Origin: Deltaproteobacteria bacterium
GTDB lineage: Bacteria > Myxococcota_A > Polyangia > Polyangiales > Polyangiaceae
Assembly: GCA_016218915.1 (NCBI GenBank)
Contig: JACRCQ010000022.1
Coordinates: 62,001 to 126,000 of the forward strand
Length of the DNA stretch: 64,000 bases
Direction of reading: 5' to 3'
A program made the translations under genes and the position numbers. Below, one piece after another: positions 28,018-36,723 of this stretch (the stretch's first letter is position 1; each line of letters opens with the position of its first letter). The notes under the pieces are model-generated. The model worked only from the letters and a program-made list of their open reading frames with translations. It was not told where the DNA came from and did not search any database.

Positions 28018-29025
28018 CTACCTGCCCCGCTTCGCTGTCCTCGCTCCGTGCCCCTTCTTCTGCTTGGCTTCCTCGTCGAGCGGCTTGCTGCAGCACCGGA
28101 AGCCCACCTCGTAGCCGAGGTACCTCTCGTCGTGGTGGGACACGATCGGACGGCATCGTCCGCGAACCGGCCCCCACCACCCGCCCTTGAGTGCGGCGCG
28201 ATGCGGCGGCTCCTTGTAGCGCAGCATCACCAGCTCGTTGACGTTGCCATTGAGGTCAAAGACGCCGAATGGCGAGACGCACTCCGCACGCTCCCCGATC
28301 GCACCGCGGGCATCGAGGCGATCGAAGCCTGCTTTGCAGGCCTTGTCCCGCTCGCACGTGCTGAAGTTGCGCGGAGCAAAGTCCCCTGGCTCCTTGTAGG
28401 GCTTGTCCACGTTGCACTTGTTGGCGTCTCGTTCGAATCCGTACGAGTACGGGAGCATCTCCTCGCCTTCGCATGCAAAGTTGAACTCGGACTCCGAGCA
28501 CAGGCGCTTGTTCTCCTGCTTGCACAGCTTGGAGGCTTCCTCCCAGGTCACCAGCACCCGCGGCATCTCGCCGACCTTGTTCGGGTACTCGTACTTGTCC
28601 ATGCAGAACCGCATGTGGGCCCGCTGCGGCGAAAGGCACACGCTCGGCTTCTCGAACTTCAGGCAGATCGCCTCCATGTCCTCGGCCGCCTTGTTCTTGC
28701 CGTGCTCCAGACACCGCTGCTCGACCAGCGGGCAGTACTCGCCTTCGATGAAAGCCATTCCCTCGGCGCACAGTCCAGGCTTCTCCTCTTGAGCCGCGCT
28801 TGCCGATGCTGCCGCCGGCGCTTGCGGAGGCTCGACTTCCGGGCAGGAGCAGACCGGCGCAGGCGCGCTCTGCGCCACCGGCAGCGACACCGACGAGCAC
28901 TGGGCTGTGGGCGCCGGCCCCGCTTGCCCGCAAGCCACGCCTGCCACGGCTGGGAAAGCAAGGCCGAGGCCGAGCACAGAGATGCCCACAACAGTGCGCT
29001 TTCGGGTTGGTACGATGCTTCGCAT
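28018..29025 (-). CDS. Exported FGE-sulfatase-fold (SUMF1-like) protein
   Basis: The predicted protein has 335 residues from the ATG at 29025, behind GCAGGG. The signal sequence ends AGVACGQ, cleaved by signal peptidase I or lipidated. The C-terminal 230 residues have the formylglycine-generating-enzyme fold: CMDKYEYPN, VTWEEASKLCKQENKRLC, GVFDLNGNVNELV and GGWWGPVRGRC then GYEVGFRCC. Compared with human FGE, one of the two active-site cysteines (the C336 position) is a proline while the second (C341) is kept, so classical formylglycine formation is doubtful. It is the last gene of an operon behind two outer-membrane barrel genes. Its stop abuts that of the convergent protease gene. Confidence 0.83.
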   Translation of the reverse strand: MRSIVPTRKRTVVGISVLGLGLAFPAVAGVACGQAGPAPTAQCSSVSLPVAQSAPAPVCSCPEVEPPQAPAAASASAAQEEKPGLCAEGMAFIEGEYCPLVEQRCLEHGKNKAAEDMEAICLKFEKPSVCLSPQRAHMRFCMDKYEYPNKVGEMPRVLVTWEEASKLCKQENKRLCSESEFNFACEGEEMLPYSYGFERDANKCNVDKPYKEPGDFAPRNFSTCERDKACKAGFDRLDARGAIGERAECVSPFGVFDLNGNVNELVMLRYKEPPHRAALKGGWWGPVRGRCRPIVSHHDERYLGYEVGFRCCSKPLDEEAKQKKGHGARTAKRGR

Positions 29026-29075
29026 GATGCCCTGCGGTACGGCATTCACGCGCCTCAGGCCAACTAATGGGAGAA

Positions 29076-30323
29076 CTAGAACGCGTACGCGAGAATGCCG
29101 CCCAGCGTCGGGCCACCGCCTGTGGACAGCCGCGCCTGGTATCCACCCCGCAGCCCCACCCCAAACCCTGACCCGAGGTCGAACCGCATCTCTCCGAGCA
29201 GCCGCAAGCCGTATCGATCCGCATGAGGCATGTCCGTGACCTCGATGATCGGCGAGATGAGCAGCGTGCGGTTCGCGAGAATGTCCAAGCGGCTGTAGAA
29301 ACGCGAGCCGAACGTCTGGATCGTCTCGAAGCCCACGGTGAACTTGGTGCCATAGGGATCGCCGACGAGCAGTGCGCCGCCCGCACCAGCCGAGAACCCC
29401 AGCTCCGTGACGCTGGTCACCAGCGAAGTCTCGAGGTGCCAGGCGTCATCGAGACGGAATCGCACCGATGGCGACCCGTAGTTCAAACCGACGTCGTACT
29501 TGTCGCGGTCCGTCGTTCCAGGCACGATCGAGGTCCCACGCACCACGCCGATTCGGATGCTGAACTCCGCGATCGTACCCAGGGGACGGTACGTGTACGA
29601 GCCTTCCACGCGGTAGTACTGGTCCGGCACCTTCTCGCTGTGCAGAACGCTGTTGGTCGGAGTGGTGACCTGCGTCGTCGTGCTGCCGAAGTAGACGTAC
29701 TCGCCCGACGCGCTTGCCACGGACCGCCTGTTGTCTAGGCGCGTTGCCAGCGCCCGCTCGCGCAGATCCGCGATGTCGTCAGGAACCTGCACGCGGTGAG
29801 GCGCCTCGCGCGACGCAAACACGGCGAATCTTCGCCCCTGCGTGTCCTCGATCTCGATCGTGTAGGCGATCGATGGGCCGATCATCACGTCTGCCGGGAG
29901 GATCGCCAGGTACGGCCCTTCGGAGGCGCGCTGGAACGGCGCTTCGTGCCAGGAGCCGTCCGCGATCTGGTAGACCACGGTCGCAGCGCGCAGCTGGTTG
30001 GTTCGGTCGATCGAAGCCTTGATGTTCAACGGCTCGTGAGCTCTCGCGGTCGACACCGGTGCATGGTGCACGCTCGGTGTGTCCGCTTGCGCTGTGGCGG
30101 TGGGACGCGCCGTGGCGATGGTGGCCGCGTACGAGGATGCCGCCGCGCTTGCCGAGGGAGGCAGCGCAGGGTGTGCAGAGGCCGAGGACGGCGGCTGCGA
30201 CGATGGCTGTGCTGGCGCCTGGGAAGGTCCCTGCGCCGAGGCCCAACCAGAGCCCAGCACGCCGAGCGCGCTGCACGCTGCCGCGATGATCCAGGCGTGA
30301 CGTTTGGTCGTTGTCGCGTTCAT
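29076..30323 (-). CDS. Outer-membrane beta-barrel protein
   Basis: The predicted protein has 415 residues from the ATG at 30323, eight bases after the preceding gene's stop. The signal peptide ends GWASAQG. A Ser/Ala/Pro linker (about 30-90) leads to an Ig-like domain (ATVVYQIADGSWHEAPFQ, GPSIAYTIEIEDTQG) and then a C-terminal barrel of alternating amphipathic strands that closes with LGGILAYAF, the terminal Phe typical of Bam-inserted proteins. The architecture parallels that of the upstream gene, which suggests duplication. Ligand or transported substrate unknown. Confidence 0.75.
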   Translation of the reverse strand: MNATTTKRHAWIIAAACSALGVLGSGWASAQGPSQAPAQPSSQPPSSASAHPALPPSASAAASSYAATIATARPTATAQADTPSVHHAPVSTARAHEPLNIKASIDRTNQLRAATVVYQIADGSWHEAPFQRASEGPYLAILPADVMIGPSIAYTIEIEDTQGRRFAVFASREAPHRVQVPDDIADLRERALATRLDNRRSVASASGEYVYFGSTTTQVTTPTNSVLHSEKVPDQYYRVEGSYTYRPLGTIAEFSIRIGVVRGTSIVPGTTDRDKYDVGLNYGSPSVRFRLDDAWHLETSLVTSVTELGFSAGAGGALLVGDPYGTKFTVGFETIQTFGSRFYSRLDILANRTLLISPIIEVTDMPHADRYGLRLLGEMRFDLGSGFGVGLRGGYQARLSTGGGPTLGGILAYAF

Positions 30324-30331
30324 GATCGGCC

Positions 30332-32068
30332 CTACCATTCGTACGTGATCCCAGCGCCCAGTCCGGGCCCAGCGTGATTGATGTTTCGGCCTTGATACGA
30401 GCCGCGAAGCGCCACGGTCAGCTCCGGAATGATGCGGTAGCCGACCTGCACGATGGCCCTGACTCCAACCTCGGCTGCGTCCTTGGACGTCTCCTTCTTG
30501 GTCTCGTCCGTCGGAACCGGTGAGGTCTCGCCCATTCCCGCAGGCTGATTGGTCACCTCGGTCCGCAAGAGGATCGGCACGCGCTTGAAGTTGTTGAGCT
30601 CCAGCTGCGTGATGCCGCGCAAGCCAACCCCGCCCAGCACCTCGCCGCCCAGCTGCAGGTTCGTCTTGCGATCGTTCCCGATGCGGATCAGTAGCTGCGC
30701 ACCGCCCGTGATGCCGTTGTCCCTCAGCCCCACCACGCCGCGACCCACGAACCCCACGAAGTCCGATACCCCGAGCTCGGTCTCGAGATACCCGTAGGTA
30801 AGCCCGATTGCGCGCGGTGACTTGTTCGACACGTCCAGATCGTTGATCGTTCCGCCTGCGCCTCGGTACACGCCAAAGCCCGATCGGAACGACCGCATCC
30901 CGACGTCGCCGAATCGCATCCCGAAGTTGCCCTCGGTCTGGGATGCCCAGTCGTTGTGCCGCAGCCGGTTGTAGTCCGCGTAGTCTGTCCAGATCGCCGC
31001 CGAGTACAGATGCTTCTTCGGCGGCACCGGCACCGGCAGATCCTCCACCTCGATCCGCTCCGGCTTGTTCGCGAACCCCACCAGCGGCATCGTCGTGCCG
31101 TCCGGCTTCACCGCCTCCACGAAGTACTCCTGCCCGGGCGGCGCCATCTTGGCCGCAGGCAGCGACACCGTGAAGTAGCTCCGCCCAGAAGGGAGCATCG
31201 GATACGATGCATAGGAGCTTTCGCCTTCCTTGCGGACGTGCATCACCGCGCCCGCAACAGGCCCCTTGATCTCAAAGGTGATCTGCAGGGGAGTCTGCGC
31301 AAGCGCTGAAGTCGGACGCGCAAAGTGGGCCACCTCCGGAGTCGCGTCGGTATCTGCCTTCCCGGCTGTCGTCGGTGCGTGGAGCAGCTGACGCAGCGAC
31401 TGCGCTTCCTCGTAGAGCACGCGCGAGAACCGCCCTTGCGGCTTGGCCCGGACGTAGTCCTCGTAGGCGCGGATCCGGGTCACCAGATCCGCGCCCTTCA
31501 GATTCTCGAACATGTCGCTCAGCAGCTTGGCTTCAGGATCTGCCTCCACAGGCGCTGGGCCTTCCGCCGGGCGTATCGAGATCTCGGGTGGCGGAAGGGC
31601 GGGCGCCGACGATCCACCTGGTTTCGCCGTGGTCGTCGCCGGACGCGCAGGAGCAGGAGGCGGCGGCGGCGGCGCTGCGGTTCTCACCGGCTGCGGAGCG
31701 GCACCGCGAAGGATCACGATGTCGCCCGGCATCGGCGCGCGCGCCAGCTGCTCGGCCGGCGTCGCGATCGACAACGTCTCGCCCACCTGCGTCAGACGCA
31801 ACGTGCCGATCTTGAACCGATCGATCAGCATGCGTCCGCTCACAGGATGCTTGAGCTTGAGTGGTCGCCACAGCTCGACCAGGTTGCCGACCGCAGCCCC
31901 TTTGGACACGCTCAGGTCCACGACCAGATCGCCTTGGTCGAGCGCCACGAGGCTGCCGGTGACTTCGGTTGTCTGCGCGGTCGCTGTGCCGGACACGAGC
32001 GATACCAGGGAAATGCCCCCTGCGACCGCCAGCAGCGCCACGAGCCTCTTGAGTCGGATTCGGTGCAT
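30332..32068 (-). CDS. Outer-membrane barrel protein with Ig-like domain
   Basis: The predicted protein has 578 residues from the ATG at 32068. The signal peptide ends GTATAQT. Residues about 28-115 form a beta-rich domain (LVVDLSVSKGAAVGNLVELW) like those that recognise GDLVxL patterns in flagellar or polysaccharide-associated proteins, followed by a Pro/Ala linker (about 125-185), a short helical region and an Ig-like domain (TPLQITFEIKGPVAG). The C-terminal half is a predicted beta-barrel ending GLGAGITYEW. It is the first gene of a three-gene operon with the barrel and FGE-fold genes downstream. No function is assigned. Confidence 0.75.
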   Translation of the reverse strand: MHRIRLKRLVALLAVAGGISLVSLVSGTATAQTTEVTGSLVALDQGDLVVDLSVSKGAAVGNLVELWRPLKLKHPVSGRMLIDRFKIGTLRLTQVGETLSIATPAEQLARAPMPGDIVILRGAAPQPVRTAAPPPPPPAPARPATTTAKPGGSSAPALPPPEISIRPAEGPAPVEADPEAKLLSDMFENLKGADLVTRIRAYEDYVRAKPQGRFSRVLYEEAQSLRQLLHAPTTAGKADTDATPEVAHFARPTSALAQTPLQITFEIKGPVAGAVMHVRKEGESSYASYPMLPSGRSYFTVSLPAAKMAPPGQEYFVEAVKPDGTTMPLVGFANKPERIEVEDLPVPVPPKKHLYSAAIWTDYADYNRLRHNDWASQTEGNFGMRFGDVGMRSFRSGFGVYRGAGGTINDLDVSNKSPRAIGLTYGYLETELGVSDFVGFVGRGVVGLRDNGITGGAQLLIRIGNDRKTNLQLGGEVLGGVGLRGITQLELNNFKRVPILLRTEVTNQPAGMGETSPVPTDETKKETSKDAAEVGVRAIVQVGYRIIPELTVALRGSYQGRNINHAGPGLGAGITYEW

Positions 32069-32551
32069 GCGATGACCCCTGTCCTTTGCGATCGACCCTA
32101 GCCGGTCTGCAAAGAAGGGACCAAACAACGATCAGCTTGTTTTGTCGCGCAGCGCAAAACGAAGGGGCGCGCGTCCGAGGCACAGTGTTGTTGGACGGCA
32201 ACGCGGTGAATCTCCAGGGCGACACCGCCCGTAGGGTCGCAATGAGCTGTAATCCGACGGCCCTCGGGGTCCGATCGGCTGCAGAACACCGTCCGCCTCA
32301 GGACAACGCGCCTGGCGCGGCTGCAGAAGACCTTTGTCGCGCGGAGAACGGCGCTCGAGCGGCTGCTGGGGGGCGTTGTCCGCCCGCAGGGGGCGTCAGG
32401 CGCGATGGACGACGAAAGCTCCAGGGTTGTGCGCCCGAGCGTGGCCTTGAGCAGCGCGGTCTTGCCAGCCCCAGGGCTGCTGGCTTGTGAGGCAGGCGAG
32501 GTTCGGCAACGAGACTTGAGGCGCCAGATCTCATGATAGAATCCATGCAGG
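32069..32551. other. Intergenic region with hypB-derived fragment
   Basis: This 483-bp stretch lies between divergent genes. It holds promoters for both sides and no convincing ORF. Its only recognisable content is a 53-bp near-copy of the hypB P-loop at 32430-32482. The rest shows no clear homology. Confidence 0.5.
32430..32482 (-). pseudogene. Fragment duplicate of the hypB P-loop
   Basis: This 53-bp segment is identical at 51 positions to 36555-36607 inside hypB. On the minus strand it encodes SSPGAGKTALLKATLGR against SSPGAGKTALLEATIGR in the intact gene, so both differences are conservative replacements. Flanking sequence does not match. It is either a remnant of a second, lost HypB-type GTPase gene or a short duplication. 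Confidence 0.6.
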
Positions 32552-33325
32552 ATGAGGTCTCGCCGGCTGCTGCTCGCCGCCGTCCTTTCGGCCGCTTCAT
32601 GCGCGGGTCCGCCGGCCACGACGCCATCTCTGCCCGTCGCTTCTTCGGTGCCGGTCGCGGTCGCAGCGCCGGACGCGAGCGCGCCGGTTCACATCGAACC
32701 TCCCGACGCAGTGGGTGCGACGTGCCCACCGGGGATGTACGCCTATCGCATCGGCGCTATCAATGCCGATCGGGGGTGCGTGGTTCCGGAGGGACGAATC
32801 GCAGGATGCTCATGGACCCCCAAATTGCCGCCGATGCTAGCCGTGACCGGCTGCGTGGCGGATCGGGAGCATCACCTCATCTACCTCCGGGGTTCCATGG
32901 GAGGGCCAACGTACGGTTCGACCATCACAGGCGAGCACTGCACGTACGATGAACAGAATATCGTGGAGAGAATGGGAGGCCGGCTTCTGAATTGCGGACA
33001 GGTGCCCGAGGACGCGGGAATGCCAGAAGGTCACTTGGCGCGAGGGAAGCGCAATTGTGACGCCGTCAGAAAAGCGGCCCTCAGCAGTCCCAAATCACCT
33101 GCAGGGTTGGAACATTGCTTCGACTCGGATGCCGGAAGCGCTCCAATCACAACGCCCGCATGCATGAAGGCCGGCGTATGGCTGCTCCGGCGACGCGTGA
33201 TGCTGGGCCGTCCAACGATCGAGGACGTGCGGCGATTGGCTATGCTCTGCATGCATGAAAGGGACGAGGAATGCTGGAGGTGCGCTGGATACCTGGCGGA
33301 GACGATGCAGGATGGGGGGACGTGA
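32552..33325 (+). CDS. Cys-rich lipoprotein
   Basis: A 257-residue protein with a short lipoprotein signal (MRSRRLLLAAVLSAASC, Cys17), an Ala/Pro/Val linker (about 18-55) and a globular domain with about a dozen cysteines, beginning CPPGMYAYRIG and ending in an HERDEECWRCAGYL motif. The regular cysteines suggest an exported disulfide-bonded domain. No family is recognised. It is a lone gene next to the decayed accessory patch at 33.4-33.8 kb. Confidence 0.68.
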   Translation: MRSRRLLLAAVLSAASCAGPPATTPSLPVASSVPVAVAAPDASAPVHIEPPDAVGATCPPGMYAYRIGAINADRGCVVPEGRIAGCSWTPKLPPMLAVTGCVADREHHLIYLRGSMGGPTYGSTITGEHCTYDEQNIVERMGGRLLNCGQVPEDAGMPEGHLARGKRNCDAVRKAALSSPKSPAGLEHCFDSDAGSAPITTPACMKAGVWLLRRRVMLGRPTIEDVRRLAMLCMHERDEECWRCAGYLAETMQDGGT

Positions 33326-33363
33326 AGTGGAGCAGGTGGACCGACGTCGGCGAGGCCTCCAAC

Positions 33364-33617
33364 TCAGCGCACCGCTTTTGTCTTCCGCCCCCGAGATCGG
33401 GCTGTCTTGAGCCGTTCGAGCGCGACCACGTCCGCGACATCCTGCGGACGCTTTGCCGCCGCCTTGTTCTTCAACAGGTCGTCCAGTCCGATCACCGGGC
33501 ATGTCACACCGGCACCGAAGCTCGTCTCGATGTGGTTTCGCCGGCTTCAGCGCGGACGAACGACGAAAGAAGATCGAGGAAGTCTTCGTTGACGGCGCTT
33601 ACCTCGTGCGAGCCCAT
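33364..33617 (-). pseudogene. Decayed nucleotidyltransferase-like gene
   Basis: Two out-of-frame pieces of one protein family. From the ATG at 33617 the frame reads MGSHEVSAVNEDFLDLLSSF and stops at 33504. In another frame, from about 33522 to 33364, the sequence encodes a C-terminal part with GLDDLLKNKAAAKRPQDVAD and VVALERLKTA. This beginning and end are those of DUF6036/MNT-type nucleotidyltransferase-like proteins of about 140-180 residues. The central catalytic region is missing, so an internal deletion plus frameshift is inferred. It follows the small partner gene at 33547-33792. Confidence 0.6.
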
Positions 33618-33792
33618 AGGCCTCCTCGCTCACGTGCCAGGTTGCCGCTGCGCGTTCTTCCTGCGGAATTTCAGCCCAGAACAGCGCATCCCGCTCGGCC
33701 TCCGCCTCTGCATCGGCGAGATCGAAGACACGAACCGTCCACCCGGCGCGCGCCTCCCGCCTCTCGTCAACGCTTCGGCCTGAAGTCGACAT
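33547..33792 (-). CDS. Small partner protein of the decayed nucleotidyltransferase
   Basis: 81 residues: MSTSGRSVDERREARAGW, then VRVFDLADAEAEAERDALFW and PQEERAAATWHVSEEAYGLA. Short proteins of this pattern (a DERR..GW..RVF start and a TWxxSEEAY end) are commonly encoded directly upstream of DUF6036-type nucleotidyltransferase genes and may form an antitoxin-like pair; that is family knowledge recalled, not shown here. The last 18 codons overlap the start of the broken downstream gene, so the true C-terminus may have been altered. It probably no longer has a working partner. Confidence 0.5.
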   Translation of the reverse strand: MSTSGRSVDERREARAGWTVRVFDLADAEAEAERDALFWAEIPQEERAAATWHVSEEAYGLARGKRRQRRLPRSSFVVRPR

Positions 33793-33858
33793 GGCCCAAG
33801 AATATCACGGATACTTTCCGATGGCCGCTTCCCAGGCCGCTCTGCAGACGCGTCCGCC

Positions 33859-35058
33859 TCAGAACATCATCACGTCGTGGCAGTTCCCGAAAACCTCGCG
33901 GATCAGCTTCTGTCGCGCCTCCGGCGAAAGCGCTCCCTCTTTCTGCGCCGCCCGGAAGGTCGCCGCCCGCGCCACAACCTTTGGCCGCACGATGTCGAGG
34001 CGCTTGCAGAACGCAGTCCGCGCGCGGCGCTCCACGAGCCCTCGGTCCACGAGAAACCCGTACAGCTCGAGGAGAGCGTCACAGATCCCGTGGATCAGCT
34101 TCCCGTCGGCGTCACGGTGCCGTATCACGAAGCCGTTTAGCTTCATCTCGATCTCCCGCCGCAAGCCGTCGATGTCCTCCATCAGCAGCGGTTGAGGCTC
34201 CCCGAAAACGTCGCGCCCGATGGCCCGGAAGAACCCGCGAATATTGCTCGCCAGCGGGGGAAACGTCGAGATCGTGCCTCCGCGCAGCCGCTCGACTCCC
34301 ATCGCGATCAAGCGATACGAGTTGATGTCATCGATCGCCTCATCGGTATCGGCCTCAAACCCGTCACTGCTGCCGTCGTAGTCGACCGGGCGGAGCAGAT
34401 AGTCGAAGTACGTCTTGCCCTCATGCCGCTCCATCCATCCCAACACGTCGAAATTCGCGTCGAGCGCAGTCGAATCGCCTCCGAGACGCCGTGAGCGCTC
34501 CAGCGCCTGCGTTGCGCGCTTCGCGTCGCCCCCCATGAGTGCATACAGCCCGCGATCGTTCCACCAGTTCCCGTTGTCGGGGTCAAGCTCGGTCGCATGC
34601 TCCGACAGCTCCCACGCGCGCGCCGGATCTCCAAGCATGGCAACCGCATGCGCAAGCTCCATGTGGAACCACGCGTTGCGGGGCGCTCGCTCTACCATCT
34701 TCTGCAGAAACGGCCGCGACAGGTCAAAGCGAAACAGGTCGTGCAGGTTCGCCACGCTCGCTTGCGCTGCCTCCGCCGCTTCCTCGGGTTTCCGCCGAAG
34801 CTTGCGATCGCTCAACAGCAGCGTGAGCCCCTCTTCGACGTTCTGCGCTCCGTCTGCCTGCCCTGTTTCGATTCGCAGCACCCCAAGCTCGATGAGCGCC
34901 GGATAGAACGTGGGGCAAAGGTCCACGATCTCCTTCAGTCGCTCTGCGGTGTCCGTCGGTCCTAGCACCGAAGCGAGCATACGCTCCGCATGGAGCATGT
35001 CGTACTGCCATTCGGCCGCTGACCACGCCTTGCTCGTGTCCTGAGATTTGCTCGTCAT
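33859..35058 (-). CDS. TPR-repeat protein
   Basis: 399 residues, no signal or membrane segment. Helical pairs with TPR character fill residues about 20-210 (AERLKEIVDLCPTFYPALIE, NAWFHMELAHAVAMLGDPAR, NGNWWNDRGLYALMGGDAKR). The C-terminal half is helical with a stretch of charged residues (GFVIRHRDADGKLIHGI). TPR proteins mediate protein-protein binding; no partner is identifiable. GGAAGG precedes the ATG at 35058. The next gene upstream is the PIN-domain toxin, 149 bp away. Confidence 0.75.
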   Translation of the reverse strand: MTSKSQDTSKAWSAAEWQYDMLHAERMLASVLGPTDTAERLKEIVDLCPTFYPALIELGVLRIETGQADGAQNVEEGLTLLLSDRKLRRKPEEAAEAAQASVANLHDLFRFDLSRPFLQKMVERAPRNAWFHMELAHAVAMLGDPARAWELSEHATELDPDNGNWWNDRGLYALMGGDAKRATQALERSRRLGGDSTALDANFDVLGWMERHEGKTYFDYLLRPVDYDGSSDGFEADTDEAIDDINSYRLIAMGVERLRGGTISTFPPLASNIRGFFRAIGRDVFGEPQPLLMEDIDGLRREIEMKLNGFVIRHRDADGKLIHGICDALLELYGFLVDRGLVERRARTAFCKRLDIVRPKVVARAATFRAAQKEGALSPEARQKLIREVFGNCHDVMMF

Positions 35059-35207
35059 GCCGTGCGCCTTCCGATGAGCTGGCTACCGACATTCTCCGAT
35101 CGCCGAGTCGAAGTGTCGATTTCGCTACAAGCTCACAGTGTCCGCTGCAAGCGCTTCCATGTCCACACGCGGATGCGGAACCAGTCGAGCGCCTGACGGA
35201 GCCTCCT

Positions 35208-35591
35208 TCAGATCTTCCGGATCTGCTCGGGAGGGACGCCGTATCGCTTCATGTCCTTCGGATCACTCGTCCAGACCAGGCTGTGCGTAGCTCGGGCGAC
35301 GAGGGCGACGTGAGCATCGACAACGTCGACTTTTCCGTCGCCAGGCACGCGTACCCGCGCGATGAACTCCCCGATCGCCCGCGCTGCGCGTTCGTCGACC
35401 GCGACAACGGTCGCGGGTTGTCGAAGCAGGCGCGCAAGCGGAGCACTTCTTGGCCCTCCGCGCCATACTTGCGCAAGCGCCGCCGCAGGCACGCGAATGG
35501 CGAGGTTCAGTCTGTGCGCAGCCAGCAGCGCGACAGCGAGCTCGACATGGTGATGTTCGATCGCTCGCAGTGCGCCCGCGTCGAGAACCAT
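35208..35591 (-). CDS. PIN-domain RNase toxin, VapC-like
   Basis: 127 residues from the ATG at 35591; a GTG at 35639 that overlaps the antitoxin stop is an alternative start. The acidic residues of the PIN fold are present: Asp4 and Glu12 (MVLDAGALRAIE), Asp92 (DVVDAHVALVARA) and Asp110 (WTSDPKD). VapC toxins are Mg-dependent RNases, usually cutting tRNA or rRNA. It lies directly downstream of the small basic antitoxin gene, with the stop/start separated by 19 bp or overlapping, the normal order for VapBC. Confidence 0.78.
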   Translation of the reverse strand: MVLDAGALRAIEHHHVELAVALLAAHRLNLAIRVPAAALAQVWRGGPRSAPLARLLRQPATVVAVDERAARAIGEFIARVRVPGDGKVDVVDAHVALVARATHSLVWTSDPKDMKRYGVPPEQIRKI

Positions 35592-35610
35592 CCCCGGTCC
35601 GTTCGACGCT

Positions 35611-35919
35611 TCAGCCGGCTTTGCGGTGTGCTTCGTCACGCTGCTTGTTCCCCCGAACCTGGCGCTTGCGTTTCGGCGCAAGTCCCGCGCGCTCAAAGTC
35701 CGAGAGCGCCTTGCGCTCGGCCGCTCGGATCTCCTGATCCGAGGCTCCACTCTCGCGCAGCCAGTCCGCAATCATCTCCTCGAAGGATTCAGACGCGCTC
35801 TCTTGATCGATGAGCAGGGCAATATAGTTGCTCACATTGCGAGCCTTGCCCCGGCGGACGGCCGCCTTGGCCCTGTCGAGGGTCTGGTCCGGCAGGCTGA
35901 TCGCCAGCTTCCTGGTCAT
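35611..35919 (-). CDS. Ribbon-helix-helix antitoxin, VapB-like
   Basis: 102 residues from the ATG at 35919 (an upstream in-frame start at 36018 gives an unlikely leader). The N-terminus MTRKLAISLPDQTLDRAKAA is the beta-strand and first helix of a ribbon-helix-helix DNA-binding domain, followed by a helical region (SASESFEEMIADWLRESGAS) and a basic tail that would bind the toxin. It is expected to repress its own promoter with the PIN toxin. It is placed downstream of the hyp cluster in the same direction, 144 bp after hypB, and may be expressed on its own. Confidence 0.75.
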   Translation of the reverse strand: MTRKLAISLPDQTLDRAKAAVRRGKARNVSNYIALLIDQESASESFEEMIADWLRESGASDQEIRAAERKALSDFERAGLAPKRKRQVRGNKQRDEAHRKAG

Positions 35920-36063
35920 ACCGACGACATACCACGCGACGGGCGAGAGGTCGAACGGTACATCGGCGCTGAGCCCCAGGGGCATCGCACCACGTCCGAC
36001 CGCTGGGTCCCCTCGCAACTTGGTGACCGGGCGCAGGCGGCGTGCCGTGGTGTCACGAGAATG

Positions 36064-36723
36064 TCACGGCTTCTTCAGCCACTCGATCCACGCATCGAAC
36101 CCCTCGCCGGTCTGCGACGAAAGCTCCAGCGTCCGGACCTTCGGATTCATCTGACGCACGTTGGCGCGCAGCGCCTCCATGTCCACGCGAAGATGGGGCA
36201 CAAGGTCGACCTTGCTGAGGATCACCAGGTTCGCGACCTGGAACGCGAGCGGATACTTCAGGGGCTTGTCCTCGCCTTCGGTGACCGACAGCATCGACAC
36301 CTTGGCCTGCTCTCCCAGATCGAACTCCGCAGGGCACACCAGGTTGCCCACGTTCTCCACGAACAGCAGGTCCAGCTCCTTGAGCGGGATCTCGTCGAGC
36401 GCCTGGCGGATCGTGCTCGCCTCGAGGTGACACGAGCCTCCGAACGACTCTGTCGTGATCTGCACCACCGGCACGTCATGCTTCGCGATCCGCTCCGCAT
36501 CCTTGGTGGTCGCAATGTCGCCCACGATCACGCCGACCCGGCGATCCTTGCGGATGCGCCCGATCGTGGCCTCGAGCAGCGCGGTCTTGCCAGCCCCAGG
36601 GCTGCTGATCAGGTTGACGACCTTCAGGCCGAGCTCGGCGAACCGACGGCGGTTCTCGTCTGCAACGCGATCGTTTGCCGCCAGGATCTTGGTCACCACG
36701 TTGATCCGCTTGCCAGCTTCCAT
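36064..36723 (-). CDS. hypB: Hydrogenase nickel-insertion GTPase HypB
   Basis: The predicted protein has 219 residues from the ATG at 36723 (an ATGA overlap with the hypA stop). It has the P-loop SSPGAGKT at 40-47, the GGSC[H]LEA metal-binding region and the ENVGNLVCPAEFDLGE motif of the HypB family. It delivers nickel to the large hydrogenase subunit with HypA, using GTP. The N-terminus lacks a His-rich or CCxxxC nickel-storage segment, so this is a minimal HypB. It is the last gene of the ten-gene hydrogenase operon. Confidence 0.95.
   Translation of the reverse strand: MEAGKRINVVTKILAANDRVADENRRRFAELGLKVVNLISSPGAGKTALLEATIGRIRKDRRVGVIVGDIATTKDAERIAKHDVPVVQITTESFGGSCHLEASTIRQALDEIPLKELDLLFVENVGNLVCPAEFDLGEQAKVSMLSVTEGEDKPLKYPLAFQVANLVILSKVDLVPHLRVDMEALRANVRQMNPKVRTLELSSQTGEGFDAWIEWLKKP

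Noticed and set aside
32098-32619. 173-codon minus-strand ORF covering the hypB fragment
   Set aside because: Only the 53-bp P-loop piece resembles a protein family; the rest is not coding-like.
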